Shown here piece after piece: positions 45,701-56,308 of a stretch of 64,000 bases of DNA. A program made the translations under genes and the position numbers. Where the stretch lies: positions 1 through 64,000 of the forward strand of contig QJPP01007524.1 of NCBI GenBank assembly GCA_003996215.1, given 5' to 3'. The notes below the pieces were generated by a model. The model was given only the letters and a program-made list of their open reading frames with translations, was not told where the DNA came from and did no database searches. Position 1 is the stretch's first letter; each line of letters starts with the position of its first letter. Origin of the DNA: Jaltomata sinuosa (taxonomy: Eukaryota; Streptophyta; Magnoliopsida; Solanales; Solanaceae).

Positions 45701-46789
45701 GATCAAATTCAGGCGAACATCTGGAGCATGCTTGACATTGTTGAGAACTAATCTCGAACCATTGTTACTTTCTAAGCAAACTGTTCCAATGCCAAGAACT
45801 TCAACTTCATCATTATTATCCATCTTCAACATCCCAAAATTACCTGGAGTATAAGAAGAAAATAATTCTTTCTTGGGCGTGACATGAGAAGTAGCACCAG
45901 AATCCACAAACCAGCTAGACTCATCACGAACAAGATTAATGGCATTCTCGCCACAAGCAACAAGAAGATCATCATTAGCAACAACAGCAACACGATTCTC
46001 ATTATCTCCTTCTATCTTTTGTCGTCTCATATCTCTCTTGTGCTTGTGACAATATTTCATGATATGTTCATTCTTGTGGCAATAGTCACATGTAACATTC
46101 TTGTATCTGGACTTTGACTTGATTCTACTTGTACCTCTATCATTCTGACCTCTGAACTTATTTCTCCCCCTATCTTCAGTAACCAAAACATCGGAGTGTG
46201 AAGCTGAAGAAGATGAGGCCTGTGATCTTCTTCTCATCTCTTCATTCAAGACACCACTATTAGCATATTCCATAGTTACAACACCACTGGGAGCAGAATT
46301 AGTCAAAGAAACTCGAAGAGTCTCCCAAGAGTCTGGCAGAGTATTGAGAAGCCAAAGTCCCTGAATTTCTTCATCAAACTTTACACCCATTCCGGACAGC
46401 TGGTCAAGGACACCCTGAAAATCATTTATATGATCAGAAATAGGACTACCCTCTTTGTACCTGATATTTATCAATTGTTTCAGCAGGAACAACTTGTTGT
46501 TGCCAGTCTTCGAAGCATAAAGTGTCTCAAGCTTATCCCACAAACTTCTGGCATGTGTCTCATTCACAATATGATTTCTAACATTATCTTCAACCCATTG
46601 TCTGATATAGCCACAAACCTGCAGATGCTCAAATTCCCAATCCTCATCATTCATAGATTCAGGTTTGTTAGAAGCAAACACAGGTAAGTGCATTTTCTTG
46701 ACAAATAGAAGATCTTTCATCTTGCCTTTCCAAGTATGATAATTACTACCATTCAAACACACCATATTGCTCATATTTGCCTCCATCAT
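42788..46789 (-). CDS. Copia gag-pol polyprotein (Tork/Tnt1-like), 1333 aa, intact
   Basis: Autoproteolytic polyprotein for copying and inserting element DNA. Domains: gag capsid-like region (about 10-200); zinc knuckle C234-C237-H242-C247; protease D296-S-G; pre-integrase zinc residues H425, H430, C456, C459; integrase core D487, D550, E585 (D-D-35-E spacing); chain linker; RT about 850-1095 with D925 and YVDD (D1013, D1014); RNase H with D1183, E1226, D1259; C-terminal tail. No stop, gap or missing catalytic residue. ATG at 46789 lies 28 bases past the primer site, as expected. Length matches Tnt1-type proteins (about 1,330 aa, from memory). It acts in virus-like particles and the nucleus. 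Confidence 0.95.
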   Translation of the reverse strand: MMEANMSNMVCLNGSNYHTWKGKMKDLLFVKKMHLPVFASNKPESMNDEDWEFEHLQVCGYIRQWVEDNVRNHIVNETHARSLWDKLETLYASKTGNNKLFLLKQLINIRYKEGSPISDHINDFQGVLDQLSGMGVKFDEEIQGLWLLNTLPDSWETLRVSLTNSAPSGVVTMEYANSGVLNEEMRRRSQASSSSASHSDVLVTEDRGRNKFRGQNDRGTSRIKSKSRYKNVTCDYCHKNEHIMKYCHKHKRDMRRQKIEGDNENRVAVVANDDLLVACGENAINLVRDESSWFVDSGATSHVTPKKELFSSYTPGNFGMLKMDNNDEVEVLGIGTVCLESNNGSRLVLNNVKHAPDVRLNLISVGNLDDEGYVNTLGAGQWKLTRGSMVVARGDKLSNLYVFQGSISRGLVNLVENDTSSELWHRRLSHMSEKGIDNLAKKNLLSGVKQAKLKKCVHCLAGKQKRVSFQSHPPSRKLDLLELVHSDLCGPFKVRSHGDALYFVTFIDDHSRKLWVFPLKSKDQVLDVFKGFQALVERQTGKKLKCIRSDNGGEYIGPFDKYCREKGIRHQKTPPKTPQLNGLAERMNRTLVERVRCMLSDAKLPDSFWAEALNTATYVINLSPAVALNGDVPDRVWSGKNVSYDHLRVFGCKAFVHVPKDERSKLDVKTRQCIFIGYGQDEFGYRFYDPVEKKLVRSRDVVFFEDQTIEDFDKTEKVDSQSSESLVDIDPVPLTTAPEENLHNNENQVDNEDDDHVQNDQDVVDAPVQEDVVGQQPAAIDAPESSLRRSTREKLPSSRYSPNEYVLLTDGGEPESLDEAMDSEEKERWFDAMEDEIKSLHDNHTFDLVKLPKDRKALKNRWVFRVKHEDGNPVPRYKARLVVKGFNQKKGVDFDEIFSPVVKMSSIRVVLGLAASLDLEIEQMDVKTAFLHGDLDEEIYMEQPEGFEVKGKENYVCKLKKSLYGLKQAPRQWYMKFGSFMSQQGFKKTSSDHCVFVQKFSDGDFIIVLLYVDDMLFVGYNACRIQKLKQELSKSFAMKDLGPARQILGMQIVRDRKAKKLWLSQEKYIQKVLRRFNMNNVKVVSTPLAMHFKLSTKECPSSDDEKEDMKKVPYASAVGSLMYAMICTRPDIAHAVGIVSRFLSNPGREHWNAVKWIMRYLCGTSSLSLCFGTGKPILCGYTDSDMAGDVDTRKSTSGYLVTFAGGAVSWQSRLQKCVALSTTEAELIAAVEACKELLWMKRFLGELGCAQERYVLYCDSQSAIHLGKNSTFRGRSKHIDVRYHWIRDVLDSKLLELEKIHTDDNGSDMITKALPRWKFEDCCMIAGMAVSST

Positions 46790-46816
46790 TCAAATTGACT
46801 ATCAACAACAACCAAT

Positions 46817-46828
46817 GCTCTGATACCA
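46817..46828 (-). other. Primer binding site, tRNA-iMet type (copia-2)
   Basis: Exact TGGTATCAGAGC on the minus strand, three bases from the 5' LTR. Confidence 0.9.
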
Positions 46829-46831
46829 CTT

Positions 46832-47571
46832 TGTTGGGAAAGGCAAGGTACTAACAAAGAATGCACAACAGGGTAGCAGCGGAAGAATACCCAAGTCTAA
46901 ACTTTCCCTTTCAATTTGAACCAAGAGAAGACAAACAAACCAAGCACAATGGTAATAAGGCAGCAAGTATATCAACCAAAAGAAATACGACAAGACAAAA
47001 TAAACCAATCACACGAGACACCAAGATTTACGTGGAAAACCCCTTCGGTGTGAAGAGTAAAAACCACGGGACCAAAACCTCCACTATAATCACCAAGAGT
47101 TACAATAATGTTCTCCAAAATGGCCACCAAAGAAGTGTCAAACAACGAGCAACACTACATAAATCACAACACCAAAAACAAGAGAATAAAAGGAGCAAAA
47201 GCACCGAAAAATGCAGCTACTGTTCACGGATGCAAAACTGGAGCTACGGGATACCAAATCCAACTCTGTCAGTTTCTAATCAAAGATTGAGATGAGAGGA
47301 ACAAGCTGTCCAAAAATCAGATCAATCGGATAAGAAACGAAGCGGGAATCGCAATTTGGAGTTGGCAATTTAGGGCTGAAATTGGGTGCGAAAATCTGCT
47401 CTTTCTCTCTATGTGTGGCTGCTGAAAAATATTATGTGGATGATGAAATAAGACCTAAAAAAAAGGTCTATATATATGCCCCATAGAATTGGGCCTATGG
47501 GCAAAAGTGGGTTGGTCCAAATTGAGCTTTATTTATCCACATAGGAAGGGAAAAGACCCATAACCCCAACA
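46832..47571 (-). repeat. Copia-2 5' LTR (740 bp)
   Basis: TATATATAT at 47469-47477 is the likely TATA on the minus strand. The 144-codon plus ORF seen in both LTRs (42063-42497, 46861-47295) is antisense to the LTR and has no known domain. Confidence 0.94.
47469..47477 (-). promoter_or_regulatory. LTR TATA box driving copia-2
   Basis: Run of alternating TA preceded by GGGGCA on the minus strand; the left LTR has a two-base shorter version. The only promoter-like motif in this LTR that I can place. Confidence 0.5.
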
Positions 47572-47607
47572 ATTGACACCTTTATACAATAATTAACACT
47601 ATTGGTA

Positions 47608-47812
47608 CTCCTTCGGTTCAAAATTACTTGTCATTTATTTTCATTTTTTTTTCATGTTTTACTCTTAGTATTAATTACTTATTCTCAAATCATTTTCAAG
47701 ACTTAATGCTAAATGTTAATTAATAGGGGTGATGTGGTAAAATTACTATGTCAATCATTATTTTTTTAATGGGTGTGTCAAGTTGAAAAGTGGCAAGTAA
47801 TTTTGAACGGAG
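47608..47812. mobile_element. Stowaway MITE (205 bp)
   Basis: Terminal inverted repeats CTCCTTCGGTTCAAAATTAC and GTAATTTTGAACGGAG, flanked by TA target duplications (47606-47607, 47813-47814). Typical size; no coding capacity. Confidence 0.85.
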
Positions 47813-48727
47813 TATATTTTTAGTCAAAAATTAAATTTAGCAATTAGAGTTAAACAAAATTGACACTGTATGATCAAATCTCAACAAAACGGACAAGATC
47901 ATTGGAGAAGAAGAATTTCCTCCTGATTCCACTTGAAAAATGTATCCCCCTGAAAATAGTAATGTACCTAGTCATTCAATACATTAAAAACGCAAAGCTC
48001 TATTTTTTTAAAAAAATCGGGGAGTGCAAATTTAATTTAGGCATTGAAGACCTTAAAAATTCGTGTAAGTTGAGTATCGGATGAAATTTCCTGCAGGAAA
48101 ATTCAAAAAACTTGCATACAACAAAACAGATCGAGGAAGATTTTCAATATCGCGAGTTCAAAAAATTCCTCACCATGCAGCATATGTATATTATATTATA
48201 TATCATGTATATTAGTGTAAATTACACATTAATTTTCATTGATATGTGTGATATACATCAGGTAAATAGATGTACATGGTGATATAGACGGATTAAAATG
48301 TACATCATATAGAGATTTTCATTGAAGTATGTGATATACAGGATATAAATAAATGTATGAGATAATATACACTGATATACATGATGATATACACGGATAA
48401 ACATGGGAGATACATGAATAAAGTCTTCTTTAACCTCTAATTTTAGATCGGAAAATCATCTCAAACCCGCATCAAATAATTTTCAAACACCTCCAAAATT
48501 GATATTCAAACTATTAGAATGTTTGCAAGAAAACTAAATATCATCCAATCGAAAGTTATATGATTTCAGCAACCAAAAATTTGAAAAACCCAAAAAATAA
48601 TATAGATTACAACCTAAAAGAGTGTTTTATCGTGTAAGTATGAGATAGGGATTTGTGAAGAAAATTGAAAGATCGAAAGATTCAAAGATTGAAAGATTTG
48701 GAGAGATATTGATGGACACCATCCAAG

Positions 48728-48768
48728 GTGTGTGTATGTGTGTGCGCGCGCGTGTGTGAGAGAGAGTA
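48728..48768. repeat. Compound microsatellite (TG/CG/AG)
   Basis: TGTGTG, then GCGCGCGC, then GTGTGTGAGAGAGAG. Confidence 0.85.
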
Positions 48769-48934
48769 GACGCCAGTTTGAGCCAAATTGTCGGGTAACC
48801 TAGTTTGGCTACAAATATCAATTTGTTAAATTAAAACATGACCGTAGTCATATACCAATATCCATAATTTGGACATTTTATGCCAATGTCAAATTTCTAA
48901 GAGGCGTGCGGGTGGGGTGGGGGATATAATGTTC

Positions 48935-49045
48935 CTTCCTATCAAGAAGTTGTTCATTTTCCAGGTTTGAATTCGAAACTTCTTGTTAATTAAGGATGGA
49001 CAGATTCTAACTATCTCACTGTTCCCTTGGTGGTAAGTCCTGTAA
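48935..49045 (-). mobile_element. SINE-like fragment with tRNA-derived head
   Basis: On the minus strand, ACCACCAAGGGAACAGTGAG, then a B-box-like GTTTCGAATTC about 50 bases later. The same head architecture is seen in plus orientation at 49570-49640. Borders uncertain. Confidence 0.4.
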
Positions 49046-49564
49046 TTGCTGTATGAGTTAAACTCTATTAACATTTAATTAGGGCCTGTTGCTATAGCAA
49101 CTTTAGGTGGAAGTGAACAAGTATAAATTTTATTTCAACATTCACCCTTTTTTATAAGTTTGTCAACAATCAATTTTTCTATCTTTATTCGTGAAGGTTT
49201 TGATGGTCTAAGTGGTTAGTGATATTAGAGGAGTCAATGGATATACTATGAATCGTTAGGTGTTTATTTCAAGTCTCAATCATCCCTTTGTCATTAAATT
49301 TCTAAGCCAATTAACTTTCTTTTCTTTTTCTTTTTGGAGCACTAATGAATGAAAGGAGACACAATTTCGGAAAGGCAAATAAAGAAGAAATTAATAGAAA
49401 AAAAAAAGTTACTTTCCTATGCTAGCAAATCTATATGTCTGTTCTCATTGTTCTTCTTCCCTACATGTGATCAAGTCTATATTTGTACAGATTTTTTTTA
49501 TTTGTTTTTTTCAAGCGGAATAACCTGAGTCAACTCAATGGTATCTATACTCTGAACCACCTAG

Positions 49565-49700
49565 GTCGTATATTAAGTGGTAAGTACTCCTTCATCTTTA
49601 ATTAGAGATTTCAAATTCGAGTTTTAGATATGAAATTGCTTTTGATAAGGAACGTTTTACCTCTCAAAGCAAGACTTCGCATGACTAATCGAGCCTTAAA
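49565..49700 (+). mobile_element. SINE-like element with tRNA-derived head
   Basis: A-box-like TAAGTGGTAAGTAC and B-box-like TTTCAAATTCGAG about 35 bases apart, then a body (AAATTGCTTTTGATAAGGAA) I recall from Solanaceae SINEs. No target duplication established. Confidence 0.45.
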
Positions 49701-49849
49701 GTGAGTAAAAGAGTGCAAATAAAAAATGACTAGGTTTAGAAAGGAAAAAAATATTGGGGATGAGTACTTTTTAATAAATAATTATTGTTTTTAGCGATAC
49801 CTTTTATTTATTACCATCTATAGCAATACATAACAATATTATGATAAAT

Positions 49850-50075
49850 CTGCACTATGTATTAAAAGTGAATTATGCATGCAATATAGATGTATTATAA
49901 GTGTTTTAAAATGTACATTATGCTTGTTTGGTAAGAAATTGACACAATGTATTATAAGTGTATTAAAGTGTGTGATAAATGTATTATCAATGAATAAAAC
50001 TTGTATTATATGTGTTTTATAAATTGTTCTCTCCAATATGTATTGAAACTGTATTATAAATGTATTATAAGTGTC
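49850..50075. repeat. Dispersed TGTATTATAAGTG repeats
   Basis: Six or more close copies of GTATTATAAGTG-like words at irregular spacing. Probably the body of an AT-rich MITE; termini not found. Confidence 0.5.
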
Positions 50076-50163
50076 AAGTGAAAAAAAATGATATTGATAT
50101 AGATGGTAAATTTTTTATTAATATTGCATATTTATGTAAGTTACTCTTTAAAAAATATAACCT

Positions 50164-50786
50164 ATACTCGGAGGCGGATCCAAAAGCTAATTAAACTTGA
50201 ATGTTCAATTTTGAAGTTTTTAAGGTTGAACTCATTATATTTTAAAATTATGAATTTATAATATAATATTTGTTATTTTCTCTATTTCACTTTATGTATT
50301 TTACTTTTCATTTTAGTCTATTTTTAAAAAATCAATTTCTATATTTAGTACTCTTACGGCCTGCCATCCTAATTGATGTGATGGTATTTAATTGGGTACA
50401 TAGTATAAGAAGAAAAAAAAAATTGAAACTTATCGTCTAAAATAACTCTTAATTATTTTGTGGCCATGACATCTCATTTATAGTAAAATGAAAAGTTAAG
50501 GGTAAATTATTTCTAAATATAAAAATGTGTCATTTTTTTTTTTGCAGATCAAAAAGGAAAGAATATTACATAAATTGAGACACAAGGAGTAGCTTTTTAA
50601 TTCCAATATTTCTTTGTGGCGTGTTTATGACCAATTTTCACCCGATATCCATGTAACATGTTGAAAATTCTATGTTCAGTTAGCTCTATTGTCTTTGTAA
50701 AGAAATAGATCTTGGACTTAATTTAAACCCAAAAACTAGCTTAAGAAACCAGGATTCCTCAAACACATATAAAGAGATCACCCATC
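50164..50786. other. Intergenic DNA with MITE remains
   Basis: A GGAGGCGGATCCAAAAGC end of an hAT-type MITE starts near 50170. A degenerate, apparently composite Stowaway-type element covers about 50278-50590 (TCTCTATTTCACTTTATGTA versus complementary TACATAAATTGAGACA near the right end). Nothing coding. Confidence 0.5.
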
Positions 50787-51185
50787 CCGTAGGACAGTGG
50801 CGGAGCCAGAAATTTGAATAAGGGTGTTCAAATTTATAAAGTAATTTTTTTTTTCAATGAGTGAATGCAACGAAAAATTCAAATGGAACTACATATAAAA
50901 AGGTACATAAACGCAATGGAATTGAACCCGCAAATTTGTGGTTAACTCATGTTTTTGATATAAAAAGGTACACAAAATGCTTTAGAGTGGAATCGAACTC
51001 GCGACGGGAGACTTAAAATGCACTCTTCTCCACTGAGCTAAAGTACACGCTCGGTACAAGGGTGTTCAAATTGTTAAATATACTCATAAACAGAATATTT
51101 TACCTACGTATTCGATATAATTTTCCGGCGAAGGGTGTTCGACTGACCACCCTTGTTATAGGGTAGCTCCGCCCCTGCCGTAGGA
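50787..51185. mobile_element. hAT-type MITE with 8-bp target duplication
   Basis: Element 50795-51177 (383 bp) with imperfect inverted ends CAGTGGCGGAGCCA and complement of TAGCTCCGCCCCTG, flanked by perfect CCGTAGGA duplications (50787-50794, 51178-51185). hAT transposons make 8-bp duplications and end CAG...CTG. No transposase. It encloses a tRNA-like Pol III unit (50962-51050). Confidence 0.9.
50962..51050 (-). ncRNA. tRNA-like Pol III unit inside the hAT MITE
   Basis: On the minus strand: A box TAGCTCAGTGG (51040-51030), B box GTTCGATTCC (50998-50989), then T5 terminator (50966-50962), giving a possible transcript of about 85-90 nt. A second B-box-like copy (GGTTCAATTCC, near 50915-50925) is followed by a similar GTACCTTTTTATAT, so the 3' half is duplicated. 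The TpsiC stem is imperfect, so it is not a working tRNA. Could be a SINE head captured by the MITE. Transcription untested. Confidence 0.5.
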
Positions 51186-54100
51186 GCCCATATAGGACTC
51201 TTCAACCCTCCCCACCCCCACCCCCCACTCACCCACCCACCACCCACCACGGCTCAGGGCTGAACATTTAAAGCTTGGACAATTTTAATATGAGGCTCAA
51301 TATTGGGTAACAAGAATTGAGATGAGTCATGGTTTTATACCAGGTAAAGAAATGAGTTTTTGATCTAATTCATTTTCGAATAGGTGAGAATTACCTAGCA
51401 TGGCTCTTCAACATCTCTGTTTATACTATACTATGATCCATTATATTCACCTATCAGACTACATAATTGCATGGCTTAGTGGAACTTCCAAGGAGTCTGG
51501 AAACTCCAAACTAGTTGTAGTAATTCATTGATCTCCATTGATATAAATACTTTCTTCTATATACTCTAAAGGCATTTCTGTAATTTTCTTGCTTATTTGC
51601 TTTGAGAAAATAATAAGTAAGTAGACGTGGAGTTAGAGGAATGGAAGGGGTTCATCCAAATTTTCTTTCTCAAAAAATCTCATCAGTGAAAATTCTGTTT
51701 CCGCAACTATAAGCTAAGTATTATTGGTGTTTTCCTTCTTGTAGAGATAAGAGCATTCATAGAGGTATCTCTCATTGTCAACTTTTAGGCACCTTTTATG
51801 GGGATCGAATGAGAATTTTGGGCGGTATTTTTATAGTGTTTCTGTCCATATCATTTAGTATAATTTTGCTTTTCTGTATGTGACTTACAACATTTTATTG
51901 TAATTTTATACATGTTACTTTAGACCAGTTGTTTTCGGGGAAATTTACCAATATGTACAGTACAGTCAAAACTCATGAGTGGGGCGCTCATGAGGCAGGG
52001 CTCATCTAACAAAAGCAGGACGAGATGATACAACCAACACCAAAGATCACCAAAACAAAGAAACGTCTGTCTTCAGAACGGCCCGTCTGACCATTATGAA
52101 TGAATATTACGTCAATAGAGTAAGTTGTGCCCTTAACACGAAGCTATGACACCGATGCAAACGCTTGTGGGTGCATTATGTAAATTAAACAGATACGTAC
52201 TCGGTGGTCTGAGTTGCCCTGTCCTTGGAAGCCATCCATTCAAGCCTTTCCAGTCCTTTTCTAATGTTTTTTGATCGGACTTTTTAAATTCATATGATAT
52301 GATATGTCTTTCAAGCTTCCTAGCCTGGGTTTGTGTAAAGCATGAGAACATGAGTAAGCTCAGTTTTTCACTACTCGTGTGACCCCGCCTCATAGCTTTC
52401 AGAAAGGCCTAAATTTATTTATCAATATGATCAAAATATACAAAATCTATGTACTGATTATGTATATTATATGTATATATGTATATTATATATAAATATA
52501 CCAAATCTGTACATTTGCTGTCCATTATGTAAATTAGATCACCGAAAAACATTTAACTGTAATTATCCCTTTGTTTTCATGTGGACTAAAGAAAAATTAT
52601 GAATTTTTTTGCCTTTCCGGTAAAATTCAGTTAATTTTAGTACAAACAAACAACTTAACTAGTCTCATAGTAGAAACAATCCAACCAATCATCACTTCTT
52701 TTTTTCTCACACATAATGTTATCTTTTTCAGTTTTCTTTCACATTCAGTACTATATTTATAAAGAATATCTGATTTATAATCCTGGAAAATCCAAAACAT
52801 TTTTTCCTAATAATCAAGAAATTTCTGGGTCAGTTGGCGTATAATTTAAAACTCGATGGATAATGGACTTGCATTTCTGCTCTTCTTCACTTAAATATCA
52901 ATTTTGTGTCCACATGACAGTATATTTCCTATTTGGCTCTCTAATTTAATTCAACTTCCAGTTATTATACAATGCATTAATAATAGAAAATTTCGATTAG
53001 AATCAAACAAGTATCAACATTCTGCTTTCTCTGCTCCTTCTGGGCATTTGACAAGTTATATCAACAGACGTCATCTTCATCCGTTCTGGCTTATCACGAC
53101 AGTCTATTTAGGGTTTTCAACTCAATGATGACAACTAAACAAGAGGGTTATGCTCATTGTGGGACTTATATATCGAACTTGTTACATTGGAGAAATTTAC
53201 GTATCATGTGTTGCGCTCTAACCATTGAACCAAATCTCTAAGACGAGAATCTTAAACAGAAGGAAGACATCATGACAAGTGGATCCTCACATTTCCAGCT
53301 TACATACTTTTTTGATTAATATTATTTTCTGCAATTACTCATTTGCAATGAGTTGTAGCCTCTGTCTCACTGCATAAAATATTAAGTTTGTTAACCTTTT
53401 TATACAAATTATTTTGGCATGTCTATTATTATGAAATTTGTTTGGACTCAATTAAGTGCTGATGATAATATAATGTAACCTCCACTTTCTGTCTTCTTTT
53501 CAACCTTCTATTTCATATGTGTATATCAAAAGCTTGGATGGAGTATTTTCTCATATAGTATATATGTGTGGGCCTATAAAGAAGCACAACAGAGAAATGT
53601 TTGATAGTCCAAAAATAAGTTGGTCAATTGTGCTTTTACTCCTTTTAGATCCTCTCTTTTTTTTTCATTCATAATAGTGGTGAATGGCCAGTTTGTCGCA
53701 CCCCGATTATTTCACTAGGTACCTGTTATATCTTACTAGTCACTAGCGAATGTGTTAGGTAACTCTGTGCATCAAGACTTAGATAGATAAAAAGAGATCA
53801 TCTAGTGCTTTTGTGTCTTCTGACTCTGGTGGCTTTCATTCTTTATTGACTATTAGGCCACACCTTGCTGATATTTTAGTTGATTCTTATTTGAAATACA
53901 CAAAGTGGACTATTCCTGAAATGAAAATGAAGCAAGGTATCAGAATCTAGTTGGAAAAGGGGTAATAAAGGAATATAAAAGCACAAACACCTGTGGGTTG
54001 AGAGACAAGGTATGTGGTCTTAATATATCTAAGAGAATTATATCAATTAAGAATAAAGTGGCAAAGTGCTATCCTATTCAACTAGCAAAAAGGCACTTTA

Positions 54101-54821
54101 GAAAAAGGAAATAGTGGGCATTTTTGTCATTTACTGGAAAAGCTCATATGAATGGTGATATACTATGCTCATATTGCCTCTAAATTCTTTGGCTATTGGA
54201 GGGGACCAAAATATAATGAGGAGAAGTTGGTGGGCATTAGGATTTTCATGATACTTCCATAAGCAAATTGTCATAGTAATACTACCAAATAGCAAAATCC
54301 AATTGAAATAGTGGTGGATCCAACAATGGGTTCGTGTGTTTGATAAAATCCAGTGTTTCAGAGTCGAGCCATACATATACACACGTAAAAAAGAATAAGT
54401 GTAAATAAAATTAAACATATACTTCAAAATCCACAACGTCTAAATTCTAGATTCATCATTAATGGACACCAGGACAACATCTTATGATTTCAAGTTCTTG
54501 ATAATCATTTCAAAGAAGAATAATTTGAAGAATGTGGTAAAACACATGAAGGGCCTGTGCTTGGATTGTGGACAAATAAAAGACTATAGTAGAATTTCAT
54601 GAAACATGTCAAAAGTGATTTTAAGCAAGTGTTTACTAATCTTGGACCATCACTAAATGCCCCTTTTTATATTATCTCATCATTAGATTATTTGATCTTA
54701 ATTCCCAATTCCACTTCATTAGGAAAAAATTCTTCTCCACCTTGTTAATTCAGTTTTGGGAAACCAGTGTATAATAAAATATTCCCACTTTGGGAGGTAT
54801 CTTACTAACCATATAGGAATC
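51186..54821. other. Intergenic DNA, no gene recognised
   Basis: C-rich simple tract at 51205-51250 (CCCACCC type). Open frames of 60-100 codons (for example 52133-52393 minus, 52904-53128 plus, 54131-54436 minus) have no domain or codon pattern I recognise. A SINE-like head lies at 53140-53240. Distal regulatory DNA of the MYB gene is possible but nothing shows it. Confidence 0.5.
53140..53240 (-). mobile_element. SINE-like fragment
   Basis: Minus strand: A-box-like TTCAATGGTTAGAGCGC and B-box-like AGTTCGATATATAAG about 40 bases later. Ends not defined. Confidence 0.4.
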
Positions 54822-55005
54822 AAAAAAGTAGTCCGGTGAACTAAGATTCTGCGATGCGTAGTGTTCGGAGAAGGGACAGATCACAAGGGTCTATTGTACG
54901 TAGTCTTACCTTGTATTTCTGCAAGAGGCTGCTTCACAGCTTGAACCCGTGACGTCCTGATCACATGGCAACAACTTTATCAGTTACGCCAAGAGTCCCT
55001 TTATG
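54822..55005 (-). mobile_element. TS-family SINE
   Basis: Minus strand: tRNA-related head GGCGTAACTGATAAAG, B box GGGTTCAAGCT, body CAATAGACCCTTGTGATC and tail AATCTTAGTTCACCGGAC. This is the TS/Solanaceae SINE sequence as I remember it. About 184 bp; a T-rich 3' end lies on the low-coordinate side (T6 at about 54822-54827). Target duplication not checked. Confidence 0.75.
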
Positions 55006-56308
55006 ATGAGTTAGAAAAGCTTGATGAAGAGCCTCAATTAAACAACAGTGATTCCAACATACATGCACTTTAAAGCAAACAGCTTTAAACAAATGGGAGA
55101 AAATTGAATGACCAAACTTATGCCTTCTTGTTAAGTAGAGGGCATTATGTTGAAGAAAAAGTCATCACTTTCACACCAATGACAAGTCTTGATGAACTAT
55201 AGTGGTTTGCTTGGTTAGTCCATTGGGAAGGAAAAAGGATCTAACTTATATACCTGAACAAATGTAAAGAATCAATTTACTTGTAATTGTCTTTTAAGTA
55301 ACTGAATAGCATAAAAATTTGCTTATAGTGTCAATATGTAAAAGTTAAACTCATGAAAAACGTGTTTTACCTGTTAACTTCCTAGGAAAAAGGTACAAGT
55401 TACGCCGAGTCACCTCATGAATAAGTGGACATTGACTCAGCAAATATTATCAATAAGTGTAGTATGAATTGCCCTATTTCGAGCAGGTGCAGCTAATCAC
55501 AAAAGGGGTGCTTTCTTTCTTCTTCTCTTTTTTTTTTTGGTGTGGGGGGATCTTTCCGGTGGTTGGAATCCACTAAACTCGATTAATTTGAATTCGCGCT
55601 AGTTATTAGCCCCTCCATTATGTACCTTCCCCAAACTCAACAATTAACCTTTGGTCTCAAATTACAAGTTTCTCCACTAAGGTCTGGCGGTGCACATAAC
55701 TTGAGAATTGGTAAAAGATTTTGAGTGTTGAATACTAATTCCTTCTTTATTTTCTCTGAAGAAATTCAGCCTTTTCATAAATTTCTATTTCTTTGCAACA
55801 GAAGCAAAATGAATAAACTGAGACTAACTATAAAGTAGAGAGATATCAAACACCTGAAATGATAGATGTTTTCACTAATGACTAGAGCTACCACAAGTTT
55901 CTTAAGGAATAGTATTAATTTGCTGGAACTTTGTTGACCTTATCAACTTGGCAGCTTCATAATTAGCTTGATTGTGTTGAGTAATCTTTTTTTCTGGAAC
56001 TTCTTTACTAGTTGCAAAACCAACTTAGTCAGCAAATCTATTTAAATCAACCTCATTCACACTTTGAAGAAACACAGCAGACAATTAGTGCAAGGAAATA
56101 ACTCAAGTTTTCCTAAATAATGAGCAACCCCTCCTTCGGTTGCAATATGAACTAACTAAAGCATATCTCTTTTGTAGTAGTGGCTGTTTTTGCTTGTGTT
56201 CTTGACAAAACGACAACAACAGCTACGCCCCAATTCCAAGCAAGAGACAGCTATATGAATCCTTACTGCTCCTGACCAACAAGGACTGAACTTTGAATCT
56301 TCCCCGAC
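55006..56308. other. Intergenic DNA downstream of the MYB gene
   Basis: No gene recognised. Should include the MYB 3' UTR from 56308 down; no polyadenylation site stands out. A T10 and GGTG-rich stretch near 55530-55560 may be a short element end. Confidence 0.5.

Larger units (their letters stand above)
42034..47571 (-). mobile_element. Ty1/copia Tork (Tnt1-like) element, structurally intact
   Basis: 5,538 bp on the minus strand with 738- and 740-bp LTRs, perfect 5-bp target duplication, iMet primer site, PPT and an uninterrupted 1333-codon polyprotein. By eye the LTRs differ by about six substitutions plus a few short indels, below 1%, so the insertion is young. Everything needed for autonomous movement seems present; activity itself cannot be judged. 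Confidence 0.95.
47815..50163. other. AT-rich intergenic DNA with SINE-like and AT-repeat segments
   Basis: No gene supported. Contains irregular GATATACA-type repeats at about 48190-48420, a mixed TG/CG/AG microsatellite at 48728-48768, two tRNA-derived SINE-like segments (below) and repeats of TGTATTATAAGTG at 49850-50075. Short open frames have no recognisable domain. Confidence 0.55.

Noticed and set aside
50962..51050. A functional tRNA gene
   Set aside because: A and B boxes are good but the T-arm and acceptor stems do not pair well; called tRNA-like only.
52133..52393. 86-codon minus ORF as a small gene
   Set aside because: No recognisable domain, no promoter context, and length within chance expectation.
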